A stretch of 64,000 bases of DNA, from NCBI GenBank assembly GCA_048013815.1, contig CM106585.1, positions 5,146,001 through 5,210,000 of the forward strand. The letters are read 5' to 3'. Made by a program: the position numbers and the translations under genes. This stretch comes from Setoptus koraiensis. Taxonomy: Eukaryota; Arthropoda. Position 1 is the stretch's first letter, and each line of letters opens with the position of its first letter. The notes beneath the pieces were generated by a model that saw only the letters and a program-made list of their open reading frames with translations, made no database searches and was not told the DNA's origin. This document shows, piece after piece, positions 1 to 12,007 of the stretch.

Positions 1-1364
1 ATAGTGTGTGTGTGCCAACTTCCGGGTTTGACCCACAGGCAAACAAATTATTAGCATGTATTCATCAACACACAACAAGCACGCAGACAAATAGGCAAGA
101 CGAGACGACTAACGAATTAACGGAACCTACCTTGCGCATTCCCATCAGATTGGTCTTGTTGCACTTGTTGCTGTTGTTGTTGTTGTTGTTCTGGTAGCCG
201 TGCTACTACATACTGCTAGAGACTACTAAAGGCATTGGGTAACAGTAACAACAACATACGTTACGTCACACACACACACACACTCTCACATGATAGCGGG
301 CGAGAGATGTGGCAATAGTTGTGGCGCTTGTAGTTAGTACCATTATTGTTCAACATTTTTTTACACGTTGACCGCTAGCCAAGCTAGGCCACTCTCGCTC
401 AATGGACAGGTTCGGCCCCCACACCTGCTCGTTGCTGTGTTGTAAGTGTCGATCATCATGTGACCAGATGGGTGGCAAACTATTATATAACATTTATAGT
501 GCTCATCTGTCAAGTGGTCAGTTATCCCTCTATCAAAGGCTAACCGTTAAAACTGTTGCCGTTACTTTACTTACATAACCACTGCTGCTGTAGCTGTTCT
601 AGCCACTTTCTACCGTTAGCCACACTACTCTCTACTTACGTACTTTATACACGATTATAACATAAGCTTGATAATAACTTAACCCACACCTTTTCAAGGC
701 TCATCTCATCAGCTCCATTACTCCTAGTTTATGGCCGCCTCACACACACATTACAAAGTGGACGGTCTCACAATGGTCAGAGGTACAATGTTTAGCTGTT
801 TCTTGGCTCGCTAAAAACCGGTGAGTAAGCTAGAGAGTTAGCTCGAAGCAAAAGTGAGAAAAAAAGAAGCGAGAGTGACGCCACTTAGCTAAAGACGGCC
901 CATATTTGTTATTTAATGTACAAACAAGTTGTGAACATCCGTTAGTTTAATTGAGTGAGCTGTAATGGTCAATTCAACAGAAACTACAAATTGAAGGTCC
1001 ATATAACAGCAACGACAGCAATAGTTGAAAATTTTGTTTAAAGTGACCAGTGAATAATTGTCGGTCGAACCAAAAGCAAGTTCATTCGCAAATCAAACAA
1101 GCAACAGACAACTTTGTAAAATTTAATTCCGCGCACCAACTCTACAGACAAGATTCACAAATCGACACCCCAAACTGCAAACACACACATACACTTTACA
1201 AGCTGTAAGAATTAATCGTAAACTCAAACACTAATAACTGTATCCCTTAAAACTAAGGTAACTAGATAATCATCGATCTACTGTTCTGTTCTCCTCATAT
1301 CCAATTAATTCATATCGCCGGTACAGATTATTAGAAACCAGAACCAAACAAACAAACACACAAA
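1..1364. other. Upstream noncoding region
   Basis: No convincing coding region. The stretch holds a short GTT-type trinucleotide run (about 165-190), a CA-dinucleotide run (about 267-285) and AT-rich sequence leading to the small secreted-peptide gene, whose promoter and 5' UTR should lie in the last few hundred bases. The short open frame at the left edge is Leu/Thr-rich repeat translation and is not supported. Confidence 0.5.
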
Positions 1365-1731
1365 ATGAAATTCTTCAGAGTTTTCTCCATGCTTATGGTG
1401 GTGGCCGTTGTTGTTGCAGTATTCACATCACATAATGTTGAGGCTGGCAAAAAGAAGATGCTCAAGAAGGCAGCATTGACCGCTATGCTCTTGAAGGGTG
1501 GCAAAAAGATCCTCTTGCCCCTACCAATACCCATTCCAATTCCGTAAGTTACACAACAATAACACCAACAAAAATTCTGCCACATCCTTCACATATGCTC
1601 AATTGACTCATCCATTGACTTCCTTTTTCCGGTTTCTCGTTACGTGCCATTTGTTTGACAGATTCTTGAAGCAAAAAGAGCCAGTCTACTACCCCCAACC
1701 ATCGTATTCTTCATCGTATTCCTCATACTGA
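1365..1731 (+). CDS. Small secreted Lys/Pro/Tyr-rich peptide, two exons
   Basis: Predicted 82-residue secreted peptide from exons 1365-1543 and 1662-1731; the 118-nt intron has a strong GTAAGT donor and a TTTGACAG acceptor. The split codon reads Pro either way, so the frame is kept. The N-terminus is a signal peptide: MKFF, then a Val/Ala/Met hydrophobic core to about residue 24, with likely cleavage near VEA-G. The mature part has a basic Lys/Leu segment (GKKKMLKKAAL), a KGGKK turn, a (Pro-Ile)n stretch and a tail rich in Tyr, Ser and Pro ending in Tyr. Arthropods have many short secreted peptides of this layout, often cuticle-associated or of unknown function. I do not recognise a specific family and assign no role. 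The start is the first ATG in a good context (CAAAATG). Confidence 0.72.
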
Positions 1732-3373
1732 AAGCATTATCATATAATCAATTGATTCATAAGTTTCATCATTCTATAGCCGATACCGACATGTTTAGCA
1801 CGCACACACAATATGGAAAGACAGAGGTTTGGCCGCAAATATTTATTTATGCAACAACTTGAATCGCCCAATTCACTCCGAACTATCAGACTTGCTGATA
1901 CTACATATCTAATCCCCATAAGGCTCCCGATCCCTCCTATTCCGTAAAACTGGGCACAGATTCCGATAAACTAGATAGATCTATCCTAGAATTAATCCAG
2001 TCATTGCACGCAGACACATATACAATCACTGGCCACCGCTCACATTCAAATATATGAACAAGAGGAAACAGTAGCATAGAAATGCGAGCTGCATCAAGAG
2101 AAGTAAAACCACAATACAATCGGTCTATTGATTCGAAAAAAGATGGAGGGTATGCTCAAACGGTGCCATAGTGTGTTAATGATGCATTTAAAAGATGGTG
2201 CTCGCCAAAGTGAACGATGTTTTGGGTGTTGTTGTTGTTTGATGAATTAAAACAAGCAATTAAACATTTAGTCTCAAACTAATGAACAAGGGTCCACTTG
2301 TCTATTAGGCTTTATCTATTTAATTGTTGAGGTCTAGCACCTGTTTGTATTTTTATTCGTTTTTTCTCAATGTATAAGTGCGAGTTTTTGGGTGTATCTA
2401 ACTGTTTCTCGATGTACTAATTTTAAGGCGGGGTTTCCCCCTTCCAAAATGCTACGAGTATTAAGCGTATTACAAGTGTTGCGTCTAGGGATTTACTATA
2501 GCAGCCTGCTTCCGAGAGATGGCTTGACAAACATTAACCTAGTCCTTGTTTAGTATTTTATTCATTACTAATTTGTCGTTTGCGCTTCAATTATTCCACT
2601 TGATCTCTGATTGGAATAGGTTCTAGTATAGATGAAGATTTGCTACGCATTCTTCTTCGGTCATGTTTCTTTATCCTCTTTCTTTCTTTATTTATGACGG
2701 CGATTCTCATAGACCCGAGCCCTCAATCTCTAACTCGATTCTCTATGGTTCTTAGTGTTGTACAAAATTCCCCTTGTAGACTATATATTATAGAATTGAA
2801 GATCAATGCTTATTTAAATAAAATTAAAAATTAACCTATGGTAGAATTTTTATGACGATGGACCATATAGATGAGAGATGTGGCTTCTTCTTGGTCGATT
2901 GCAATTTAATACAAAAGGATGAGCAAGTTTGATCGCCCAAAAGCCTTATGGGTTGCGGTTATACCACAATATATAAATATATATGTACATATTACTACTG
3001 TTTTTTTAGTCAGAGTTAGTCACTGTAATTCGTAGAGTAGCGATTTCAATCACTGTCGAATATATTAATTGCCCGGTGCTTGTGCAACTCATACGTCGTC
3101 GTTCTAGCTAATTTCAAAGAAGGGTTTCTTCACAACAACCAATCTCGATGGCGTCCACATGGTTTTACAATTGATAGATGTTTAAGAACAAATGTAAAAT
3201 ACCACTTGAATTAAATGTAACAACAACAACAGCAGTAATAACAATCAGTAAAAATAACGGTAACAGCAGATCATCATCGACAGCAAACATCAATCATTTA
3301 ACCAGAGTTCGACCCTAAATAGATAAGTTCCTCAAATTGAGTCTTTTGAGACATGATTCAGTAGTCTATCGAT
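1732..3373. other. Intergenic, no gene seen
   Basis: AT-rich sequence between the secreted-peptide gene and the 3' end of the acetylcholinesterase gene, which reads towards it. Open frames here are short and of chance type. The part next to 3373 should contain the acetylcholinesterase 3' UTR on the minus strand. Confidence 0.4.
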
Positions 3374-3862
3374 CTATGCCATCTGGGTGGTAGTCTTATT
3401 GGCCAGAGTGTTGATGACTCGATTATTCTTTGTACGGATAGCTAACAAATTGTTAGCTGCCTTTCTTATTATATCACTATTGGTAAAATTGTTTGTTCCA
3501 CTTGTCAAGGGTACTTCCGGTGGCGAGCTAATAGTGTGACTTTTGATTAATTTGCTTGACGATGCTAGCTGCGATGACGATTGCATGTTATGTAATGGCA
3601 TACTTTGTTGACTGGTCAAAGGATTATGTTGTTGTTGCTGCTGATAAAGATTGTTATTACTATTATTATTGTTGTTGTTGCTATTGGTGGCATTTAGATT
3701 GCTATTCGGAGTCATTGCAGTGGAGACTTGTTGTTGTAGCTGTTGTTGATTTTGGTTTATGTTCATTTGACGTTGATTTCGACGACGACGATCGATCAAT
3801 ATATATAGTCTATTGATCCAGTTCCAACCATGACGGAACCAGTTGCACAGGCGGGCTAATTG
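3374..3862 (-). other. In-frame open extension after the AChE stop (candidate readthrough)
   Basis: Directly after the acetylcholinesterase TGA (3863-3865 on the minus strand) the same frame stays open for 162 codons to a TAG at 3374-3376. The six bases after the stop are CAATTA, matching the CAR-YYA context known from tobacco mosaic virus readthrough, though that context is classically behind UAG. The translation starts with a Trp/Arg-rich segment (CNWFRHGWNWINRLY), then RRRR, a long Asn/Gln tract, and ends with about 75 residues that are not simple repeat. In the predicted topology the segment would be cytoplasmic. A splice that removes the stop was looked for; the only phase-correct one would be a 15-nt intron. 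Alternatively this is 3' UTR with a chance open frame helped by the CAN repeat. Confidence 0.45.
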
Positions 3863-6800
3863 TCAATCACCTGCGGTGACAGTGAAGTCTGGCTTCCACA
3901 ACCGTTTGGCCAAAACTAAGAGTAATAGTATCAAAATTATCACTATGATTCCCAATATTATAAATAGGTACGATTGCCTGTTGCTACCTAGTGAAAATCT
4001 TGTCTTTGAGATGTCGTTATGATTGCCCTGGCATTCGTGGCTCCCTTGTGTGCTAGCTAGATGGTTTAAAGGATTTAAGTGATACACAAGAAAAGTATCT
4101 CGCCGTTAGAAACTGGTGATAGTATCACAATATCAATGATGTAATAATACATGTTATATTGACAACAAGGCTTACTTGTATTATTCACTAGCTTGGGCAA
4201 GTAGTGCAGCCAAAAAGCACATTTCTTGGCCCTCGGGCCATGTCCGATGCGAGTACCTGGGCCTACCTGCAACTCCAAGTACTCTCTATTATGTGAATAT
4301 TGGGGCCACTGCTCACTCAATAGATTTGTCTCGTTGATACGCGTAGGATTCCTATAAGATATTATAAAAATGTGCATGAGTTAGTAGGTAGGTAATTCAA
4401 TAGACGTCTAGATAGACTGATCTCTGTTGTTTGTGTATTTACCCGTATTTGGCAAAATTGGCCCAATAGTTCATCATGCGCCGACTCAGTTGAACCTCTT
4501 GAGGTGAATATCCGTAGGCTGGATTGAGAGGTTCACCAAAGATAAAATTTATTTCATCGGCGTGCAGCACTCCCATCCACTCTGGCCAAGGACTTACGGT
4601 TGAGCGATGCTTAAAATAATACATGTAGACAGAGTTTCCGCTTTGGGCGTACTTAATTGCAAATTCATTAACGTGACAAGTGAAAAAGTAGTCACCCACT
4701 ATCTTGTCCATGGCATCATAATTAGAAATGGAATCATTCGGATTATTCCAATTGGTATATTCATAGATTATTGCCTCTCTACCCAGAGTCTGGTATGCAA
4801 ACGGATTTAGGTCATCTTTAACTAGACGCAAGAAGTCCTCTCGCTCCATACTAAGATGATCTGGTGGCCTGCATGTTGGTCCACCATCTAATTGCGACGC
4901 GTCTTGCCCAGTGTTTTGAGACATAGATGAAGGAGATCCAGAATCATAGAGATTATTGAGCTGGTGCTGTTGTTTATTGTTGATATTACTCTGCTGGTAT
5001 TGTTTGCTAACACTCATGTACTGATCATCATTTAGATCATCATCTTGACCTCGTTGATTGTTTATATTGTTGTTGTTTTGATTGTTCAGTGTAGATAGTA
5101 GCCGCCTATTATCAATACTGTTCAATTTGTTTGATGCCACTGACATCGGCTGTGATTGTATAGAATCATCTAACGGCGAAGACGGTGGAGCTACTGTTGT
5201 CGACTGTGCCGAAATGCTACCACCATTACCAGTACTACTGCCAGTTGGGCATCTATTAAATTCTGGTATATGGTATATTAGAAAGAAGTTGCCCTCGTCA
5301 GAGTTGCTGCCCAATAATAGACGCGTCTTTTTGAAATTAGATTTGGCTAAAGATTCGGCTGGTTGTTCCAATAAGAACGAGCCATCAACAACTGGCACAA
5401 ATGAAAAGTCAACGACATTCTTATAATGGCCTACATCTTGTGTGACCATTGTCATAGGATCGGCTTTTACGAGGCACTGAATAACGGCGTCCAGATCACT
5501 TATATCAGATGGACAATTTAGAGCTCTGGCTAACTCAAGACCTAGGGCCATCATCTCTTTGGTGTCTTTGATCCCCCAGGGATTTGTAGCGGCTCCCGAT
5601 TGCAGAATGGCCTGGCTAAACAGGTTACGCGACAGTGGCGACAACAAATGATAGGCCACACTGACAGCACCCGCCGATTCGCCAAATATCGTTATTCTAT
5701 TTGGGTCGCCGCCAAATTGTTCAATGTTGTCATTAAGCCATTGCAGAGCCATCAATTGATCGAATAGACCAGAGTTACCTGGCGCATCCGGTGAGCCAAG
5801 ATAGAGAAAACCAAGTGCGGCGACGCGATAATTCATGCTAACAACAAGTATGTCTTCTTCGCTTGCCAATATACCACCATCGTAGATAGATAACGAGGAG
5901 GTACCGTAATAGAAGCCTCCGCCGAATATCCACACAAGCACCGGACGCAATCTCTTGGAATCGGGTTCACGCTGTTCATTGTTATTATTGTTACCATTAT
6001 CATTGCTATTTGTAGTTGCCGATTGTGATGAATATCTTGTGTTGGACGAACCTCGCCTAAAATAGCCACTTGTTTCACCATCATTAGTATCCAGGTAGCC
6101 ACTATTAACAGCAGCGCCATCTGACATCCATGAAGATATATTATCCTCGTTGTTTCCATTGTTAGACTGTCTATAGGTGTATTTGATAGAGGAGCCCAAT
6201 GGAGCCCAAATATTCAAATGCAAACAGTCCTCATCCAACGGTGTGTTGGCATTCCACATGGAGGTGCCACGAAATGAATTGCCAAAGAAAGTGTCATTGA
6301 TTTGATAGCATGAATTAGCGAACTTACTTGCGTCTAATTCACCTTGCCAAGGATCAATTGGTTGTGGATGACGAAATCTATATTTACCAATTGGTGGCTT
6401 CGCATAGGGAACACCGAGAAATACCTCAACACTTTTACCTGTCACTTTCTGTTGAATTATTCCACGGACGAGACCCTTGTTGGTTTGTACCAACGGTCTC
6501 TGGCTGCTATAAGGTGTTGCTCTAGGTTTTGTTTTGTGACGTGGCGTCGACGATGGCGTCTGCTTGTCAGTTGTATCTCTTCTTTGGTGTGTTTTCTTGG
6601 CTCGTTCTCTGATTCTAACGTCGTCGGCTTGAGTGCGCTTCAAATCTTGTATCGCAGCCCCAAAGAAACTATTGCTATTCTCGTCGTTCTTAGGTGTTTT
6701 GTCATGATCTGCCTCAGTTTTTTGTTGTGCTCCAACTTGGTACTGGGCATGTTTAGACATCTCAATCATACCGTTTCTATCGTCTTGAGGTAAATTCAGA

Positions 6801-7492
6801 TCGTAAGTCTGCTCTATGGTGTGCTTCAATTTTGAATCGGATTTCGCTGACTCGAATAGAATATTGGTCATTTTGTGTTGCTCGTTGACGTTTCTACTGT
6901 CGCCCCGCTGCAATAAATCTGATGCCGAGTTATTGTAGTTATATGTAGCGGAAGATAATAGCGGATATAAAGAGGAACTATGTTCTGTGTCAGTGAAGTG
7001 TAAACCTGGCTTTGTTTTGTTTTGTGTTTGCACCACATCCCTAAACAATTTTCCATCAATAATTGGTTCATTAGCATCAGATGGCAACGGTGACAAATTA
7101 TTTATGGTGGAACTGGTGGTAGCTTGACTCGTACTTTTATGATGCCTACTATTGCTAGTACTCCCCTCTAAGGATGACCATTCATCTATTCCTATAATCG
7201 TTGATTGTGACAGCTTCTGACTGGACGACAATTCTGATGATGCTATATTGGGGCCTAAGTTAATATGAAAACTATCTACACTTAAAATAGTTGGCAAACC
7301 AATATAAATTGATCTTGTTAACGATGGGCTAGAACTAATAGCACCCATAGATGATTGTATTGTGCGATGTAACGATGGTAAGTATTCGTTCAATAGTGAT
7401 AGAAATAATATTACAAATAAAACAAGCGCGTTGGTGGCCTTACAGGACGTCCGTGACTTATGTGGTGATTGAATCTTTGCATTGAAAAACAT
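3863..7492 (-). CDS. Ace: Acetylcholinesterase, membrane-anchored form, three exons
   Basis: Alpha/beta-hydrolase of the cholinesterase group that hydrolyses acetylcholine at the cell surface. Exons on the minus strand: 7492-4443, 4351-4176, 4056-3863; introns of 91 and 119 nt are phase-consistent, and the product is 1139 residues. Numbering the whole open frame from 9115, the catalytic domain begins near 875. It shows the choline-site Trp954 (MWNAN), the WIFGGGF oxyanion loop, Ser1147 (FGESAGA), Glu1274 (SDEGN) and His1518 (GVLHADEI), so the triad is complete. Exon 2 supplies the conserved CAFW..YLPKL end. Two hydrophilic Asn/Ser/Gln insertions lie near 1000-1060 and 1290-1420. Exon 3 gives a Cys (HECQG, possible dimer bond), a membrane helix of about 22 residues and a basic tail (AKRLWK). 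The chosen Met (position 542 of the frame) has A at -3 and is followed by a hydrophobic signal segment. Neuroligin was considered; the intact triad argues against it. Confidence 0.88.
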
Positions 7493-9115
7493 CTTAGGTA
7501 CAGTGATACTTCCTCGATAGTTTTGGTGGTGGCGACCTGGCAGGCAAGAGTACTGCTTCAGTTGGTTATGACGAGAGTTACTGTTACGAAACAGTGAAAA
7601 ATCATCCGAAGCTTTGCTAAATTTAGTGTAAGCCCCATTACAGATTGTTGTCTGTTGTTCAATAAATGATGATGATATCTTCTTCAAATGTTGATCATGA
7701 CCCAGTCTCTCTTCATCCATTAATTTATAGCAATCTTCTCGTCTTGAATTTATCAGATGTGGATCAATTAAACATGATTCCATTGCATGATTCCTATCTT
7801 GTTGGAACTTTTTGTAAATTGGAGCTCTTTTCAATGTTTGTGTATAGTTGATTGAACTGAGTTCTAATCGGTCGGTATTAGTAGCAACATGGCAATTGTT
7901 GTAAGCCAGGCATTTAGGACGTCGACATAGGTTAAAATGTGGGCTCATATGTTCGATAAAGTTTATCCTAAATATTTCAAGTGAGCAATTGATAATATTA
8001 TTCGAGACTTTATCTGATGATGAATACGACTTTCTCAACTGTAGTACATAGGAAAAAAACTCGGAGATGGTGATAATCAGCGAGATATTTCTGCATGTCA
8101 GCCTCTTTGTTGAAAGAAGAACGAAGGACCATCGTTGTAGTTGAATATTACAATAATTAGTCTCTATCAGTATTGCGATGATTTCCTCTTCTTGATCATG
8201 ATAAGTAATTAGGTTTTCGCTCTGTCTGCCAACTATCTTAGAAGCGTTAGCAGAAGAACTAATATATCGACCGAGGCCAGCTATTAGTGACCCAATGATA
8301 ATTTTGTACTGATGAAGATAATCTTCCAATGTGAAAATTTGTCCATCATACTTGAGTCCACGTTTCGAGCATTGGTTGCTGTTGCCATCTTGTTGAGTAA
8401 AACAAACAATAAGTTGTGCTTGGCGCGAATATGACGATAACCAGATTAGAAATCTAACTTTATGTATATGTGTGAACTCCATCATTACCAATGGTTTTTG
8501 GATTCTTATATGTAGTTGCTGATCACCAGTATTATCGACAACTTGCAGCTTTTGGTATGTATTAGTTTCTGACTTATACTGGATCTCCATAGATGACAAC
8601 AACGCACTCAATAACCGGATGATATCATCTTCAGTGATTTCAACTTGTCTAGATAAATCGAATGATTGCTGGATGAACCAATCAAAACTGTTATACACTG
8701 GTATGTGCTCGTTGTTGCTGATACTGAATAAGTACAATCTAGAATGATGGTAATATTGTTTGCCTATAGATTGATTGTCGGTGTTGATTATCATCGTTTC
8801 GCAGCCATGAAGAGTAGGCAGCATTGTAGATGGCAGAGTGGTTGGGCACCAAGTATCTATGGCTAGTCTAGAAAAAGCAAATATGGTAGTGGTGATGGTG
8901 GTAATGTGATTTGCATAATATGAAATTGTTGCTGGATTCCGCTTACATGCAATAGCTGTTGTATAGATATAGATATAATAACTTGTTAAGTAGACTATGC
9001 CATGACTATGATCGGCTTGACATCCAGCTGATTTGCGACAGCAAATATTGGCTTTAACAACAACAAAATCACTATAATAGTGATTAGTCATGCACATGGG
9101 TCGTGGTGGGTTCAA
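7493..9115 (-). other. Long in-frame open extension upstream of the AChE start
   Basis: The acetylcholinesterase frame stays open for 541 codons upstream of the signal-peptide-like start. In-frame ATGs at the far end include those encoding PMCM at about 9097. Composition is mixed, not repeat-like, with Cys, Trp and charged residues spread evenly, and I recognise no domain. An AT-rich stretch this long without a stop is unlikely by chance. It could be a true N-terminal extension that places the signal segment inside the chain, a separate exon spliced differently, or a long 5' UTR open frame. I cannot decide between these. Confidence 0.35.
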
Positions 9116-11943
9116 TTGACAATGATGAGAGCAATGGTGAGAATTATTGTGAGAGTTGCTGGATTTATAGTTGTAGTTAGAATTGAAGTAAATGCTGTAG
9201 CCTCTACTGTCTCGGTGGTAGTTGAATTGGTTGTTGTTTTTGTTGTTATAATCTACTCTTTTATAACTGGAATTGCAATTTATAATAGTTGCGGTTTTTC
9301 GTTACTGATATTAGTGCTGTTGAGGATTGAATTATTATCGGAAGTGGTGCTAAATTCATAATGGGACCATTATTATCAACATGATAACATGATTCGTTTG
9401 TCTTTGTTAATGTAAAACGATGCATCTTTGAAAATGTGTCGCTACGATGCTCAAATGATTTACATATTGTCTGATCCCTGCGTTCATCTTAAATCTGTTG
9501 ACAGTTGCTTTTGTATAACTATACATGTTTTGAATTATTACGGCTCTCAAAAATATTTTTGTGTTGTTATGATTAAGCTCACCAATATTTGTGCCATGGA
9601 ATTAGCGAACGAACAACGAAAAAACTTACTATTATTAGTATTAGTCATCAAGAGCCCAAAAGATACTCTCCGTTCACTTTTGATTCAAATAATTCACATC
9701 GATATAAACCAACTCATTAGATATCCACTGTCGTTATTCAAGATTTGAAAGTTTACTGATGAAAACCTCCTGAAAATTCACGCTACTAAATGGCTGATTC
9801 TCATGTGACAGTTGAGAGTTGAAGTGCATTAGCTTGCTTAGACCTACTGCTGCGAACATAATGACACCAAGAGGATTTATATTCGTGTTGATGAGTCCCG
9901 AGTTGGAGCTGAACCTATTCTATGTCCCTTCACTTAAATTTCTCTACTGTAATCATAATCTCACAATCCACAATTAGTCGAATTGCCTGCCGTCAAGCCT
10001 TGAAAATCGAAACGCGCACCTGTGAGGCTTATTTTCTATCTACCAGCTACAAGTTCACCAAGTTTGAGAGACAGATAATTTGTGTGCGTGTGAATGAGTC
10101 TCGTTTGTATATTGTGATTTCGAACATGATCGACGAATCAGCGCACAAACAACTATGTCTAGGAAGTATTGTATTGTCTGGACAGAGAGGCTGCTCTGTT
10201 CTGGATAAAGTTTTCATGGCTACACTTGACACAATTGCACAGAATGGATTGACTACAAATTGATTTGTAGTCTTCGTTGATAGCTGTTTTATAGATGGTA
10301 AAAACGTCTGCAATATATTGATGTTAATTTCTATGGTATCCGTAAATGATGAGGCGTCACTTTGTGGATAAAAAATTAGAAAAGATCAAGACAATGATAA
10401 AATGTCGTTATTAAATTGGGCTGAGTAAATAGAGGAACGTGAAGCCTAATAGTAATGGGAGGCCTTGAATCAATCTAACACTATGTGATAATGGACAAAA
10501 CTCTGACACACATTACTGTGATTGATGATGCAAATTGAGTGGATCCTCGGTTGATAGACCCGACTTTTGTCCCTTCTTTTCATTGTCTGAGATTTTCTTT
10601 CGATATTGATAGCTACGCTATGTAGCTCGCTCAATTACACCATCATGGAAAGAAAACTATTTGTTGTTTTTTCAGCTACATCTATTGAGTTGTTCGCTCT
10701 GGTGATCATAAACATATATTATATCAATTATTCTATATATTCTGACCAGATCATTGTGTCTATTCAGAGAATATATCGCTAGCAAAAAAAAATCCAAATT
10801 CTTTCCAGTTTCATTGTTGTTTCTTTACTTTACAAACGGACGGATATTAATGAACTGACTGTAGTATTTGCTGTTCCATCTATCTCAGCATAAGTATCTA
10901 TATAAGTTTATCATTGGTCATCTCGTGTGGGATGCACTAGATTGTTCTGGGGAGGCGAGCGCGCTCTTTGTTTGCTGTTGTTAGTTCTGGTTTGAGTGAG
11001 ACTTGTGCATATCTAGATCATGCACCTAATCTCACACCTCTTCTCTTGTCTGTATATTCGATACATAAACCTATAAAACTTCACATATGCACATGTTTGT
11101 ACAATTCACCTTACTCCAACAATAGTTTCTCTCTATCTTCAATATTTACCAAAGTATTTCAGCTATCATTTAGATGATATATGATGATATGTGGTCAATT
11201 GATAGTCTACTTATATTTACAATAACATCAACAATAGTATGTAGCTAATTCTTCCTGAAACACTCGACCCCTGTTCGATAGGCTCTGATCAAAACTGGGC
11301 TAAACAGGGCCAGCGACACCATGCAAGCTAAAACTCATGAAACTCTAATTTGAGTCAAGTCTAGGTATTTTGAAATTTGTTCATATTACCTACTATTGAT
11401 AGATTCACACAAGTTGGGGGCCCTTAATTTTCCACACTCCACTACTTAGTCGATGAAGCATCGCTAAGTTGGGCCAACTTCACGAGGCAATAAGTTAGTT
11501 CATTCAGCTACCGTTAACTGAATAAATGCACTTAGACGTATCTTCCATGCTTGAATTGAGTTTATTCGTGCTCGTTGTGTGTCAGAGTTTAATCTTTTGT
11601 TGGTCATGTAGAGTTTGTTGTTGTGTTTATAAAGCCAATTGAATATTAGGGGAGAGACAGACAGAGAGAGAGAGAGGAAGGCAACAATATTAAGCGATAT
11701 AAGCTATGTTGTTGTTGTTCAGGCTAGATAAGTCTGTCATGTTGATGTCTATTGCTATTGTCCGCGCAATACTGTGTGATGTTCGTCTATTTTATATCTC
11801 GTGCTTGCGTGTTTGTTTTTCTGTACCTCGATACCTCAGTAATAATTCGGTATTAACAGTAGCAACCTCTATGCAGCACCACTATAGATCCATTCAACCA
11901 GCAATAACAACATCAATTACAAGTAACAGCATGAAAGAGTGAC

Positions 11944-12007
<64 letters not shown>

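Noticed and set aside
3858-3874. A 15-nt intron that would remove the AChE stop in frame
   Set aside because: It is phase-correct with GT and AG ends but far shorter than any intron known in animals; the other introns here are 90-125 nt.
3863-9115. Calling the esterase gene a neuroligin because of its membrane helix and possible long cytoplasmic tail
   Set aside because: Complete Ser-Glu-His triad, the choline-site Trp and the AChE-type FGGGF and CAFW motifs fit acetylcholinesterase; neuroligins lack the nucleophile.
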